A stretch of 64,000 bases of DNA. Source: Cyclaneusma minus (Eukaryota > Ascomycota > Leotiomycetes > Marthamycetales > Marthamycetaceae). This document shows positions 21,001-31,992 of this stretch, in pieces. A model generated the notes under the pieces. That model made no database searches. It saw nothing but the letters and a program-made list of their open reading frames with translations, and was not told the DNA's origin. The position numbers were made by a program, and so were the translations under genes. The stretch lies in contig JAKZHN010000026.1 in assembly GCA_037179335.1 (NCBI GenBank), positions 62,001-126,000 of the forward strand, read 5' to 3'. Position 1 is the first letter of the stretch; each line of letters starts with the position of its first letter.

Positions 21001-21352
21001 ACGGCGTTCGTTTCGCCTGACATTCTTGGGACGGTCTCGAGCTGGCGGCTTCCGGTACTCGTACATCGGCAGCTTGAACCTCTGCATCTGGGACTTTCTG
21101 TCTTTTGTCGTGCGACCGAGCATATAACCAAAGTGAGAAGCCTAGGACAAAGCCGAGAAGAATAGCTCCTCCCACCGTTATTCCAACAATTGCAGGTATA
21201 GAGAGGTTGACGGCGCCTGCCATCATCCTCGTCTGCAAGTCGCGTGTAATCACTGAAAGCGCCGGACGTTTGGTGTCAATAAATCCATGGGCCGGGATCC
21301 TTTGAAATCTATCGGCGTTGATCTGACCCCCTGGTGACTTGAACCAAGCCAT
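18068..21352 (-). CDS. Single-pass membrane protein with long disordered tail, function unknown
   Basis: A single exon of 1094 residues from the ATG encoding MAWFKSPGGQINADRFQRIP; the frame upstream has only a GTG. A hydrophobic helix (LSIPAIVGITVGGAILLGFV, then LGFSLWLY) lies near residues 50-78 and is followed by basic ARSHDKRQK, a stop-transfer arrangement that predicts the long C-terminal part is cytosolic. The tail (about 1000 residues) is Ser/Pro/Arg-rich and low-complexity, with a short direct repeat (RQASGGSHHHQRQVSGGSHD). Its C-terminus contains two 18-residue tandem copies of the type ISIxxQGSPxxxRRNxxx before a conserved-looking MDNIMENRL end. No enzymatic domain was recognised. 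It resembles fungus-specific wall-stress-sensor-like or scaffold proteins only in architecture; no function is assigned. Confidence 0.8.
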   Translation of the reverse strand: MAWFKSPGGQINADRFQRIPAHGFIDTKRPALSVITRDLQTRMMAGAVNLSIPAIVGITVGGAILLGFVLGFSLWLYARSHDKRQKVPDAEVQAADVRVPEAASSRPSQECQAKRTPSKLRKKKLGSKRSIDTSSLASAHGSESTLIRPPGPSKTGSHGNWPIRQATEPQNYRGPVGFEGRLQCVSCSSLHAPWEGCAPGPIPSPTWPPRTHSKMPRSYDSVLARTQLHPVRPCPKAAELSRQASKRFKDRGSSPEYNLTSILRSTSQRLSTVSRTKSILDQSPGAPPTQKLPTLPQPSTGPGKSENIAHDSRDESVNSSVLDMFARASCTPKLQARSSGSAWLPQRNGHDSMSTAVDSLLQCDSPDLMTMALTSPSRHAQSMRRSHMWATAVDSLGAMDEFHQRQASGGSHHHQRQVSGGSHDEERQPRIPSIGFATMDIPIFHENAKSSTIRPVPLSPPEKLQRTPTKGSPRNNQLPKDIPSVPFQWSPDLEKKLKARNSFMNSHRVGDKKQGHKRSKVVRMSGLPRVSSISVVTEETDDDATTATGDSPTSVYSKTFSDRTPMPPSVPTFNPALKDKVPPQSSGLSNRPSAQYSSTMSVFDYYTDASEDTTDEPFNKADGNDGTNRKARRKGSDVSELGWHWRQPNLVIHELDELDTNESETTLPGLSKDAIPHFPPPPRTTSRPSYVRPQGPRNQPRRPNSALEHFVSDLRRTNSQISVYDSEYTTSTGFESSPTIPQLQRPSITGVSRDAHFGKQRVDLSRPSSSSSSFSAAPQQNDSTKAYLTIGTTSSAGPRRSSLRRISADLAAHKQNLVRAHASWFSSSGVDESPSVVSELESRELAEMQSEAETEDSPHSRLQTPEPLSPRTSNSNNINKKYLTPSRPAPPPPKSAPAKLAPSPQFEVLNRGAASVGEITDASDTEFTEAESVPASLSKFPHSPFPPISHPSPSPAGRRAGGIMVKKREVVIPPPVYLRRDNGDWVRRELSAALAAGGDKENANRDENALYDEDGFLKGSPGPAMQGTPRSGPRSAPRSAQRSASISIRAQGSPIQPRRNITGISISTQGSPTAQRRNLAAREPFMDNIMENRL
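18119..18226. repeat. Two tandem 54-bp units inside the membrane protein gene
   Basis: Two diverged copies start at ATTCCTCCT 18119 and 18173, period 54 bp, read on the minus strand as two 18-residue units (ISISTQGSP... and ISIRAQGSP...). The frame is preserved, suggesting coding-level duplication. Confidence 0.8.
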
Positions 21353-22487
21353 ACCGGCGTGAACGAGTGTACTTTGTTCCTTCGAACTCGAGAGGCAAAA
21401 AGTCGACACAGAACAGAGTAGCTGAGAAGATAGCCGTGTATTGAGGTTTCAAAGGACTGGTATAAAGCAGAGTACAAATCACGGTACTCGCGAGATAGTG
21501 GAAGTAGTGAACATCGACCAGCACTTGCAGTCGAAAGGTCGAAGCATAACATTCTAGCAAAGGGAGAAATAAAGTACGAGGCAGGAAAGAGACTGCGCAA
21601 CTGTAGCTGGAATGTACTTAGTCTGAGCTGTGGTGTTTGCATTCCAACGCACCGAGATGATAGCACCACTCGAGGAATGTGCTTGCTCGGCGTGGACGAC
21701 TTCGAGAGCCGGCCAGGAAGTAGTTTGCCAGGCTGCAAGCAGGACGACGGAGACATATCAAGCCCTCGAAGGCACAAATGACAGCGAATGATAGGCAGTC
21801 CTTGGTGACGCGATGCAGGCGGAGAATGAGAGTTAAGATTGATAAGGATTCCCAGAAGGCGTGGAAATTTGACGAAGCAATTCCGAGCTACACGGCCCGA
21901 GCGTCTTCGTGCCTGAGGAAGAAACGCGAAGCAGCACATGTAACCGCAAAGGTGCCCGATCTGGTGTGACGTAGGGCCTCATTAATATGACAGCGCCGAT
22001 ATGATAGCCCGCTAAAGTGGAACAATAGCTCGGCAAAGCAACGAGAACTCAACATTGAAGGGGCATACATGTACCCAGTGCCTAAGTTGGTAGACTTCTC
22101 CCGAGTCAAGAAGGCTATGCCATCCCTGCGGTCCGGCGGCCGGCCACCATGATGGCCCCAAACAGAGTTGGCATGACGGAGTTTGAAAGGACGGTGAACA
22201 AACAGGCACGAGAATCGGAGAAGCTGCCGCGGGTTCCACTCTATCAAGCTTTAACAAGCAAGCAGATCCTACCAAGCCTCCCCGCAGTACACCTCATCGT
22301 CCACCGTGCTGCTTGGTTCATGTTCCGATGCGGCCGTCTGCCACCTGCCCACTGCTGCCCAGAGCTATAAGAACTTTCCCATCTGCTGCGACCTCCCGTG
22401 CTGCATAGAACTCTGCAATCCCATCCAGATCCCCCCAAAACCTGCATCTCGTCCAATCGACGCAATTTCCACCACTACCCAAACAAG
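21353..22487. promoter_or_regulatory. Divergent promoter region, 1.1 kb
   Basis: This separates the membrane protein gene (-) from the SDR gene (+). Short ORFs on both strands lack coding character. The SDR-proximal part becomes pyrimidine-rich before the ATG. Confidence 0.5.
22365..22371 (+). promoter_or_regulatory. TATA-like element of the SDR gene
   Basis: CTATAAG lies about 117 nt before the SDR ATG, followed by a C/T- and C/A-rich leader. The position fits a fungal TATA box with a leader of roughly 80 nt. This is inferred from sequence only. Confidence 0.4.
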
Positions 22488-23525
22488 ATGTCGGACGGAA
22501 CCATGAACGGAGGCCTTTTCGCCCACAACAACACCAAGGCACCCGAGTACACTGACCGCGTGCTGCCTCTCTTCTCCCTCAAGGGCCGTACCGCCATTGT
22601 TTCCGGCGCTGGCGCTGGCATTGGTCTTGCAGTTGCCCACGGCTTGGCTGAAGCCGGCGCAAACGTAGCCATCTGGTACAACAGCAACAAGAAGGCCATT
22701 CAGAAAGCCGAGGAGATTGAGAAAACCTTCGGTGTCAAGTGTGAGTCGACAAGAATCCCATATCCAAATATCAAAACCCCAAATCCCACTTCCACGAACT
22801 GACTTTTATGTTGAAAATAGGCAAGGCATACCAAGTGAACATCACCAACTATGACGAGGTGGAAAAGTCAATCACCGATATTGTCAAGGAATTCAACGGC
22901 CGTCTCGACATCTTCATCGCCAATTCCGGTATCCCATGGACACAAGGGCCAATGACCGATGGCGAGATCGACCACTATCGCAAGGTCGTCGCCACTGATC
23001 TGGACGGCACCTTCTACTGTGCTCGTGTGGCAGCACAGCACTTCCGCCGCCAAAAGAAAGAGGGTACGACCATTGACGGCAAGAAGCTCGAGGGCTACAC
23101 CTACGGCAGCTTTGTGGCTACCGCGAGTATGAGCGGTCACATCGTCAATATTCCCCAGCTGCAGGCCGCATACAATGCCGCCAAGGCCGGGGTCATCCAC
23201 CTAGGTAAGTGTCGACACTTTCATATCCAACACAAACGAAAAGAAAGAAGGAACTATACTGATGAGTAATAATGTAGTCAAATCTTTGGCAGTCGAATGG
23301 GTAGGCTTTGCACGAGCAAACAGCGTGTCTCCCGGATACATGGCTACTGAAATCAGTGACTTTGTTCCTCAGGAGACGAAGAACATCTGGAAGGATAAGA
23401 TTCCTATGGGACGTGAGGGAGAGGCACATGAGCTCAAGGGTGCTTACCTGTACTTGGCATCAGATGCTGCTTCTTACACCACTGGCGCTGACATTATCGT
23501 CGATGGAGGATACTGCTTGCCTTAA
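22488..23525 (+). CDS. Short-chain dehydrogenase/reductase, sorbose reductase or NADP-mannitol dehydrogenase type (3 exons)
   Basis: A classical SDR reducing ketose or polyol substrates with NADP(H), by family resemblance. Exons are 22488-22740, 22821-23204 and 23278-23525, giving 294 residues. Splicing joins FGVK-C-KAYQVN and VIHL-V-KSLAVEW, both with GT-AG ends. The cofactor motif GAGAGIG is near residue 40. The catalytic Ser lies in FVATASMSGHIVN (about 184) and the Tyr-x3-Lys in AAYNAAKAG (about 200-204). The C-terminus GADIIVDGGYCLP is typical of the mannitol dehydrogenase/Sou1-like group. The extended N-terminus LPLFSLKGRTAIVSG also fits that group. The exact substrate (mannitol, sorbose, xylulose) cannot be decided here. 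Confidence 0.9.
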
Positions 23526-26500
23526 TCTTGACTATCTAGAATGGAATATTACGGGCGTCGGGGGTTAGGCAGAAATATCCTGGGGGTAGTGATGAGACTT
23601 GGTGTAGATATGCTCTTTGAATGACAACAAATTCAATTGCACATGTCTCGGCTTTTGTCTCTTCCGTTAATCGGATTTTACCATTTGACTAATCGGGAGC
23701 CGAGAGTTGAATGGCTCGAATGGGTCGTGGGCTCTTGATTCTGGAATCGTAAGTTAGCTAAAGACGTGCTTTCACGGACAAAATGCATAGGCAATTAAGC
23801 GAAAGGCTAGTGCTGCCGGTTGCTAATGCAATAGTTTACCTAGGACTCGTGGTGGAGTTCTTCAGGGTGTGATTTTGGTGCGGGACAGATTCCTGGCAGG
23901 TACCTTATATTTAAAGTTCGGGTGATTGAGAGAAGTCCAAGGAATAGAGAGATATACAAATGACCGAGAGATATCCAAGCAATTGAGAGAAATCGAAATC
24001 ATCGGGAGCTATCCAAGTAATTAAGAGAAACCCGAATAACTGGGAGATAACCGAGTAACTGGGGAAAATTCAAGTATATACATCCGTCCAGGATTCCAGA
24101 GACAGGCTGTCTTTCACACAGAAGAATTTCCAGACGAGCTAGGGTTAACTGAAACCGATGAGTATTCGTGGTAATCAACGAGAAGGATCTGTAGCCAGAA
24201 GGACTGAGAGGAAAATGCCGTTAGAAAGGTTATCTGCGAAAGTGAAAGAAACATTACTACCGTACGTCTGCTATTAGTGTTTAGGAGATCCAGCTATTCA
24301 GCCCCTTGGGGCATTAGTTTTCGGCAGATCACACTGAGCAGGGATTGCAAAATTGAAACCTCATCTCACGGGTCAATCGCCTACTTGCGGGTTCGGATAT
24401 TTATAAATCGAGATTTTGAGCAGCTCTGAACTGCAAGTTACCAAGTTGGTGGTGGCAATGCTGCTGCGATGGATGTTTCCCTTCATTTGGGACTTATTAC
24501 GTCGTAAGACATCACCATAAAGATATCCAGAACAGGAGAAATAGCTAAAGAGAACATTTGTTCAAATTTCAACGTGGATTCGGATACTTTAGACTTTGGT
24601 ATAGCGGTCGAACTCTCGATTCGGCGTGTAGAAGGGCACTTGGGAGAATGCAGTAGAATCTCGAGACAAATTACGATTCTCTCTCCTCTCCAAGATCTGC
24701 TGAGCTGTATGCATGTAGCTAAGCTTATAAGGTAGTATCCCTGCTAACCAACCAGGCGGGCAGCTCCTTTAGCCTAATACTCGACCCTGGTTCCGGTTAC
24801 CTTGACTCCCTTTGGTGCTTTCGGGGCCACTTCACTCCGACCACACACCACATCTTGCCAACATCACTTATCTTACCAGTTACTTGGATTCCCAAAAACG
24901 TGTAATGCAGCTAGTCGTCACTATTCCCTCCAATCACACCAGGTCACAGCCAAGGCAAGGCAATTATCTGAAAAAGCTTGGATCCCTCTCCGTGTAACGC
25001 GGGAATCCACCTGGGTGTATTCGATACTATTTCCCCGGCGACCCAGACTCTCAGCTCTCACGTGCCACCGCGCAATCGTCTTTTCTCGAAAGCTCTGCCG
25101 GCACTGTCACTTCGTGATCCGTTTCTTTCATGCCGAATACGAATCCTCATGCGTTCTCTTGGAAGAAAAAAGAAACATGTGGTTTGACGGGGCTGAGGGG
25201 AACGAGAACTACCTAGGTACTAAGGTACAGTACAGTGGGACTGCCATGCTTCCACTCCCCACAAGCCACGCGAAACCGCTCTATGCATGCAATCTACGAG
25301 AATCCATTTTCTTCACTCCTGCAGTGTGCCTGTGACACATGCAACAACCACTTGACGCACGATGGCGTGGCGCGGCGGGTGCACTTTCATGCACTCTATC
25401 TGTCAAGTTCTGGAGGGATCCCCTATGCTGCAGGGTCCTTGGATCGGCGGCCGTGGTGATCAAATTGCAGCTCGTGTGCTCTTGGACGATATATTCATCC
25501 TTGTTTGTATTGCCGTGGGCTGACGCGGAGGTGTTTAAAACGGTCGGAATCTGTGCCTCCTACAGGCTGGTTGTGGTGTGCGTGTTCCCAGTGGAGAGGG
25601 TGCCATCCGTACTTAGCCGTGCCTATGAACAGCAAGGACTCGCAGTCTGGGCTTGAGATATGCTGTGACGAGGCAGCTGAGCACATAGGAAGATCGTCTA
25701 TGGTCGTCTATGAAGTTCTCTCCGGACGTGGGTTCCGATTTGCAAGGCTCGCCAGGTGACAGACGATGTGGATGTGTGATTTTCCCTAATATCATGGTTT
25801 GGAGAATCTGCTTGTTTGGTTAGGTGCTCGAGGGTAAGGCTGGAAATGGAAGTGACAGCTCTTAAGCGAGCTCATGGCTTTCCGAAGCACCGACAGTTCC
25901 ATATCATATACTACTGCGTAGTATTTAGTAGGAGCCGCATATCATTACAAATACCGCCCTACTGGTTCACTGCCACGCCCTAGCACATGTCTTCGAACAC
26001 AGATTAGCAATGACAGAAGCAGTGCCCAAGGCCTCGGGCCCCTATCTCATACATACCGTGGCACAACCACCCTTTGCACGACAACAACCACAAAGCCATT
26101 CGTCACACAGCCCCACCATCTCATCCCGTTCAACCTGCTACGCCCTAAGCTACCCGCTGCCAGTGGGCACTTGCATCTCCCCAACGGCTAATTGCCCAAT
26201 GCCCATCCATGTAACCCAATACGCGGAGTCGGGTTCTGCCCCATCAGCAGGACACCAACCGCCGTCACTTCAGCACAAGAATCCCCGATTCCAGGGTCCT
26301 GCACTGCTTGCAGCCTTTCAGATGCTGTGCTTGGGGTCCTCGGATAAGGCTGTAACCTGTCATAATTTGTCTTGCGGGTGGTCGCTGACGCCTTTGGGAG
26401 TGTGGGTGCGTTACATGCAGGTTTATGGCGAATTTAGAGGATCGAATCATGGGGATCAAGATCGAGGGGAAATCGCGGTATCGTTGCTCCTGTTCTGTTA

Positions 26501-27464
26501 CGTTTGACTGCTGCAAGCAGTGAGAAGCTAGAACATAGCGAATTTCTGGTGACTTGCCGATTTCTGGTAACTTGTGGACTTTAACCATGATAAGCGGTGG
26601 AACCGGTAAGCCGGTAGGCAAGCGTCTGAAATAACATCCATCGTTCGAGGATAATCTGGATCTGACATGGTTTCCATTCGGCGAAAGCTGCTGCCAGGTG
26701 TGTCTACAGGGAGGACTGGAGAAGCAAGTGTCGGCTTTGCAAGGAGTTTGACAGGCCGTAGTGCAGCTATGAAGATTGCCATCTCGCTCTGGAGCCATGA
26801 AGATATTGCGTAGTGATGTGATGCTGATGATTTGTGGCCAGCCACGCCGCCGTAGACGTGTAATAGTTCACCGATTACGTTTTGGTAACGCTTGCTGGCC
26901 GCGTGTTTTCGAGTGTAAGCAATCGATACTTGGTAACTATATCGGTCATGTGACCAATGCTTTTAAGCTGGAATCTGGTCGTTGTCTGGAGTAGGTGCCT
27001 TAGAGTGAGCCCTTCGAGCTGCAAAAAGTGAGTATTTCCATACCTCTATGACATTCGAGCATCGGGGATGCGGAGATAGAATCCTTGCATCATAACAAGT
27101 CTCATATTATCAATGCCAAAGGCTCGAATATTAGTAGGATTTCAGGGGCTTCGTATCCGTATACAGTGGTATCTTGAAAATGGGTAGTGCAAAGACCGTG
27201 AAAATACAAGAGACAAGCGCCAGCCGCCAACGAACGTACGAAACGTAATTGAGAGGACCACGGTGCATATGCTGCCCCTCCGCGCAATTAAGCCAGACTG
27301 AAAAGATCTGGGAAGAAATTGGTTTCCGACAAAAGACAAACGATCGAGTTGCCGTGCACCTCGGGCTCACAGCCCGTTGAAACAACTGCCTTGTTTGAAA
27401 GCCCCTGCATTCACCAGCAAGAAAAATTCCATACGCCACGCCCCAAAGAGATATTTGCCCACTC
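23526..27464. other. Gene-poor interval of 3.9 kb
   Basis: No ORF here has a convincing ATG, domain or splice structure. The interval contains the 19-bp minisatellite (23928-24079), a perfect palindrome TACCTAGGTA at 25210-25219, a TACCTAGG at 23837, and a short imperfect duplication of ATTTCTGGT(G/A)ACTTG near 26540-26575. Two longer frames (about 24.8 and 26.0 kb, plus strand) have low-complexity translations and no recognised similarity. No tRNA or other RNA gene was recognised by eye. Confidence 0.45.
23928..24079. repeat. 19-bp minisatellite, eight tandem copies
   Basis: Exactly eight consecutive 19-bp units, consensus close to GAGAGAAATCCAAGTAATT, begin at 23928, 23947, 23966 and so on to 24061. 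A degenerate partial unit precedes them from about 23911. Units differ by several substitutions but keep the period without indels. The same unit recurs near 59.8 kb. Confidence 0.9.
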
Positions 27465-28286
27465 CTACTGGTCTCTGACCGGATCGTAGTAGGTTCTTGC
27501 CATGCTGCCAGTCTCTTGCGGATAGTACCCAGAGTGGGACGTGACATGAGCAGTAGTAGGTGTGGAATATGCAGTGGCATAGGCGTACTGGGGTGCTTGG
27601 CCATACTGAGCATAAGTGTAATTGCCAGGGCTGCTGGAATAGCTGGATTGATCAGGATACGCGCCCGTCTGGGCAACGCTGGCTGATGTAGCTAACGAAA
27701 TGAGTTAGTGATCGTCCTGACTTGCCGTTTCAGCAAGAAGCAAGATCCGGAGTAGAGAAAATGAGTGGAAAATACCTCGAGCCGACGCCCGGGTAGCACT
27801 CCGCGACGATGTCCCAGAGCTGCGGGAATCACTCTTCTTGTTCCTTCCGTCCCGGTAGCGGAATTTGTGGTATAGAAACCACTTGGCAACCCAATTTGTA
27901 CCACCGGGGTCTTCGGGCCGTCCAAGGTTCCAGTAGTAGCTTGTGTACTGGTCCGTGGATGACGCTAGACGAGACATGGCTTCGTCCTTTGACAGTTCTG
28001 TGATATCATTCCAGTCGTATGGCGGTTTCGCTTTGCTGTTTCTTCTCAAATGACGAGAGCCTGTCGTGAGTCTCTCATACTCTCCGTCTGCTTCATGCTG
28101 GAAACAGTCAGCACACTCATCCTTTTCCAGACCCTTCTCCTTGCGACTGCCGTACGGCACTGACCGCAACGATGTAGGAGTGTGCCCATGCTTACGTACA
28201 GACATGAGTTCATAGATCTGAGGGCTCAAGCCGAGTGAGTGGAGAAGCCGCTCCTTGGGATCGCTCATGTTCAAAGGCGCCGCCAT
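27465..28286 (-). CDS. Hypothetical protein with Tyr/Ser-rich C-terminal tail (2 exons)
   Basis: Exons are 28286-27776 and 27691-27465; the 84-nt intron has GT-AG ends and splits the codon GCT, giving 245 residues. The start is MAAPLNMSDPKERLLHSLGL (a second Met six codons on could also serve). The N-terminal half is ordered-looking: LLHSLGLSPQIYELMSVRKH, a Cys pair (DECADCF), YDWNDITELSKDEAMSRLAS, and a Trp/Gly-containing block (YYWNLGRPEDPGGTNWVAKW, FLYHKFRYRDGRNKK). Exon 2 encodes a low-complexity prion-like tail (AYPDQSSYSSSPGNYTYAQY, GQAPQYAYATAYSTP) ending DPVRDQ. The frame, splicing and residue bias support a real gene. The family is not recognised and no function is proposed. Confidence 0.72.
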
Positions 28287-30710
28287 TTCGAAGAAAAGCA
28301 ACTAGTTGATCAGGATTTCGGGTCGCTAGGATCGAGGGGGGGAAAGGAGCAGGATGCACGTAGCTTTAAATCCAAGTGACTTGACGCAGGCAAGGCAAGA
28401 CGACGTGGCGGTGGACCCGGAGGATGCGGCGATCGAACGGAAGCAGTGCTTGCTGCATTGTGAAGAGGGCTTCTTTCATGCGGATCCATGAGCAATAGGG
28501 GAGGTGGTGAGCCCAAGCCAGTGTCCATAAAGAAGGCACCCTGCAGCAAGCCTGTCTTGGTAGGCAGTTCAGCAGCGTCGGAGATAGGAATAGATACTGG
28601 CCCACTCGACTGATTGGTGGGGAAGCCAAGAGGCATAGCCTAGGAACAGCTTGAAGATTACCCGACCCCATATCGGGAGCCGCGACACCCTCCGTCTGAA
28701 AACGACATCCGAGTATACTCACACCTGGTTGGAGGATCCTATGTGCGTCACCGTTGGAATTGGGACGACCACGTGGTAACAACGACACGGGGGGACCCGC
28801 CTTCTTCGAGTTTACTCCCGCTGGGGATACCGAGGAAAAAGGAGGAAGGCATTTCGAAACGGATGAGTGGGGTGCTCCCGCGCTCGCCATTCCTACTCTA
28901 CGGCTCACCTCCAGACCTAGTTAGGAGGTAATCCGGCTTAGCCCACGAGAAGATATCGTGGGAAGCTGTTGCCGGGTTCGCGTTCGGCAGCCAAGATTGA
29001 GCAGGTTACCGTTTGGGGGCGCCAGATGCAAAGCCCCATGTCCATGGCTCGATATAAAATTGGGGTGTATGTCGTTGCAAGCGATCTCCTGCCACCAGAC
29101 TCAGATCCCCCACTCTCGCGCCACGGCATGAATGGGAGAAACGTGCGGCCGTCCCGGATTTAGCAGCTGGCGCTGTCGAGAGGACAGGTTCCAAGCCACG
29201 GCGATTCTGAGAAGAACAGCTCTGCCAGCTTCGCCCCGCTTCTCCAGCGCTTTGCCATGTCCGCGGCGAGGTCGAGGCGTAACGGTGACGGGAGGACGTC
29301 TTGCAGCATGGGCGACACAGTGCTTGTGACTCGGACTTGCAGATCTCTTCATGCATGGCCGTTTCCTGTCATCGGGGCGGGTGTGGGGGTACAGGAGCGA
29401 GGTGACGGTGTGACGGTCTGGCTGGCTCTGTTGTGTCCTTCATGGTCTCGGAGGCGTTGGGGTTGCTTTGGCAGCCCAAGGGACCACCCGCGCCGCCGGA
29501 CCCTTCACATTCCAGGCGACGGAAGGCTTGCCGTATTGGGCGGTTGTGACTGGCTCGCCATCGACGGCGGCCAGGATGCGCTTCAGCTTCTGCAAAGCCT
29601 GCCAGGAACAGTGATAACGGTGTTCGGACGGCGGTCGAGTCCGGCCGGGCGTGCGGGCGAGAGAGACACAGCGTGGGGCGACGACATCCCGCTCCCTGGC
29701 CAGAGGAGGTCGAGGGGGGAGGGCACATGGGCGATGGACAAGCGACGAGAAACTCTGGGGCTCAGGCATATATATAGGTACTCGCGACGCGATTCTTGGA
29801 CGCGCAGCCCCGGCAACGCCTTGTCATTCCAGGGTGCTCTCCACCAGCCGGTCGCCTACAAGGAGCAATCATTCACGCAGAACGGCAGAACTTGCGCGCG
29901 ATGCTTTTGAACGGCTGGTTGACCGGGGAAGTGGATCTCGAAGCGGATAAACATTGTGGGGGAGGACTGGAGACATAGGCAGCAAACCGGGCGATGCTCC
30001 GGCTCCGCGCAGCCGCTTCGGACCAAGAGCTGACGAAATGCCCATTTTCTCCCGACCCGACCGCTGAAACTCCGACTACTTCTTCCTAGACGGCGGCGTC
30101 TGATACCTGCATACATAGTCGCTGCTTTTTACGCCTCTTCGGCGCTGGACCCTGGTACACGTACTCTACCTAGGCACATCTTATCTCTCCACGAACCCTT
30201 CCCTCCGTTCACACGACCACTTTACCAACTACCAGATTATGCAGCCCTGCCCACGTTGGAAGCGAGGCGCTTCCATCTCTGAGCATGCAAAGCAAAGCCG
30301 AGCTATTATTGGCAAGGGAACTAACTAGTCACCCTCGTCGCGATAAAGCTTGCAGAATCTTGTCTCATGTGCCTCAATCTTGAACCGACCTTGGCCGAGA
30401 CGTCAAGGGGATATCCGAAGTCAAGATGATGAAAATCTGGATCGTCGGTTACGCAGACACTTATCACCCTCGACGCTACCAGCTCCTGAGACAGCGTCAG
30501 CCGTATGCATTCCTCACCTGAACCTTTGGTCGGCACCACGCATGGCTTATTTCACGATTAGTGATCTTACTACACCCACGCATACTGAGTACTCTATCTA
30601 CTACTTCCACGTCATAACTATGCGTTTACCAGTTAGCAAGTGAGTGGAGTGATTTGAGCCTGTCTAGATACAAGTCATGGCCTCGAGTCAACCGTCGCTA
30701 GGTGTTGACC
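28287..30710. other. Gene-poor interval of 2.4 kb
   Basis: This lies upstream of the Tyr-tailed protein gene and downstream of the small Dabb-like gene. It is relatively G+C-rich at 29.1-29.8 kb, producing many overlapping random frames on both strands. A CATATATATAGG element at about 29767 and TACCTAGG at 30167 could mark an untranslated transcript, but no coding frame follows. Nothing else was supported. Confidence 0.45.
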
Positions 30711-31164
30711 TCAAAACTGAGCAGTAAACGTTTCTACTTTCCCGCCCTTCTCCAAAGCATTTCTCTGCTCCTCAACATCATCATTTCCCAGACTTTTCAA
30801 CCTAGTCTACAAAACGAAACGAATTAGCAGTCTCCACCAACTACAAACCGGAAGAAATACTCACCGCTTCATTCTTCCAGCCCACAATGCCAACGAACTT
30901 TCTCTCCTCCAAATTCACGCTTGGTCCTGAAGCTGTCTCTTGCAAAGCCCCTGCTTCAACAAGCTTCAACTTCTCCACAAAGGCATCCCACAGCTTCTGT
31001 GCTTCGGGAACGCTGTCTTCGGTCTCCAGCGGTACGCTGTGAGTAGCGAAAACCACGTTGGCTGTTGCCGCAGCGGATACGAGCTTGGGAATCCATTCGT
31101 CAAAGCAGGCGCGGATCTCGATGCCCGGCTTGAGACTTGCGAAGACGAGTTCTGTGAAAGGCAT
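30711..31164 (-). CDS. Small protein, possible stress-responsive A/B-barrel (Dabb) fold (2 exons)
   Basis: Exons are 31164-30865 and 30806-30711 with a 58-nt intron (GTGAGT to TTTTGTAG), phase 0, 131 residues. The protein starts MPFTELVFASLKPGIEIRAC and has alternating strand/helix segments (ANVVFATHSVPLETEDSVPE; LWDAFVEKLKLVEAGA; RKFVGIVGWKNEA), followed by a charged C-terminal helix (RLKSLGNDDVEEQRNALEKG) ending TFTAQF. The small size and strand pattern resemble the dimeric alpha+beta barrel (Dabb/EthD-like) proteins, but no catalytic residue set confirms it. It is divergent from the Zn2Cys6 factor gene. Confidence 0.65.
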
Positions 31165-31992
31165 TGCGATTTCTCCTGGGAACTAAGGGGCTCGAGGTCA
31201 GAGTATCAGTATGAAGATTATAGAAGACGACTGCACTCGACTGGACTTTATGGAAAGATGAGGTTTTGTCTTTGAGATTGCGGCCTGAAGGCACTTTATA
31301 TCTCACAGAAAAGCCAAGTGATCAAGATGATTCCTCAATCGAGCGGGGGACTGATCAGGATGATTCCTCGTCGACCGGAGACTTTCGGGGCTGAAAATCA
31401 CCCTCATGGCCCCCAACTCCGCCGAAGACGCGGTGGTACCTAGAACCAGTGACAGACCTGGCTCTCGGGACTGCCAGCTTGGTCTCACAAATCAGTAAAT
31501 GTCACAGTGACCACTATTCAGTTGTCAGTCACTTGGGATATTTCGAAGCAAGAAGAATACTGGGCTGAACCATGTTTCTAGCAAGCCGTATTGCAATATC
31601 TTTACCCCTTTTTAGAATTTCGAGTAATTTCGAAAACACAACTTTTCACTTTCTACCAGATGATTCTCCGGAAGTACGTGTAGTCATGCGGCGTCATCCA
31701 ATCATTCTGTGGTACCGGCCTAACACTGTTAATGCAGTGAGCCCCTGTCGTTTCGTAAGCTCTTTGCGGAGTTCCACCTCTCAGCCCTGTCACTCAATGA
31801 TTTCTCCCCTGAACGAAGTGCAACCTTCAGACCTCTCTATACATATAGAAGTTCAAAAGATTTCGCGTCAGCTACTCTTGTCGGAAGTCCGCCACAGTCA
31901 AATTCTCTGTGCCTTTCACCCTTCATTTCTCACCGAGGACTGTCTTAATTCACTCGTCCCGACATTGCTGAGACTAGCCTCGCTTCTTGACC
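31165..31992. promoter_or_regulatory. Divergent promoter region between the Dabb-like gene and the Zn2Cys6 factor
   Basis: About 0.83 kb. Two similar segments near 31318-31365 each contain GATCA(A/G)GATGATTCCTC, a short direct duplication. No other element was recognised. Confidence 0.5.

Noticed and set aside
23928..24079. 19-bp array considered as a CRISPR-like array
   Set aside because: Units are directly adjacent with no unique spacers, and the genome is fungal; it is a minisatellite.
24802..25335. 177-codon plus-strand frame in the gene-poor interval
   Set aside because: It has no ATG at the start (TTG), no recognisable family and mixed composition, so it is treated as chance.
26010..26507. 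165-codon plus-strand frame with ATG
   Set aside because: Possible orphan gene, but the translation shows no domain or conserved-looking segment and no intron support; left unannotated.
29257..29910. 217-codon plus-strand frame and several minus-strand frames at 29.1-29.8 kb
   Set aside because: A G+C-rich patch gives long frames in most registers at once, the hallmark of chance openness.
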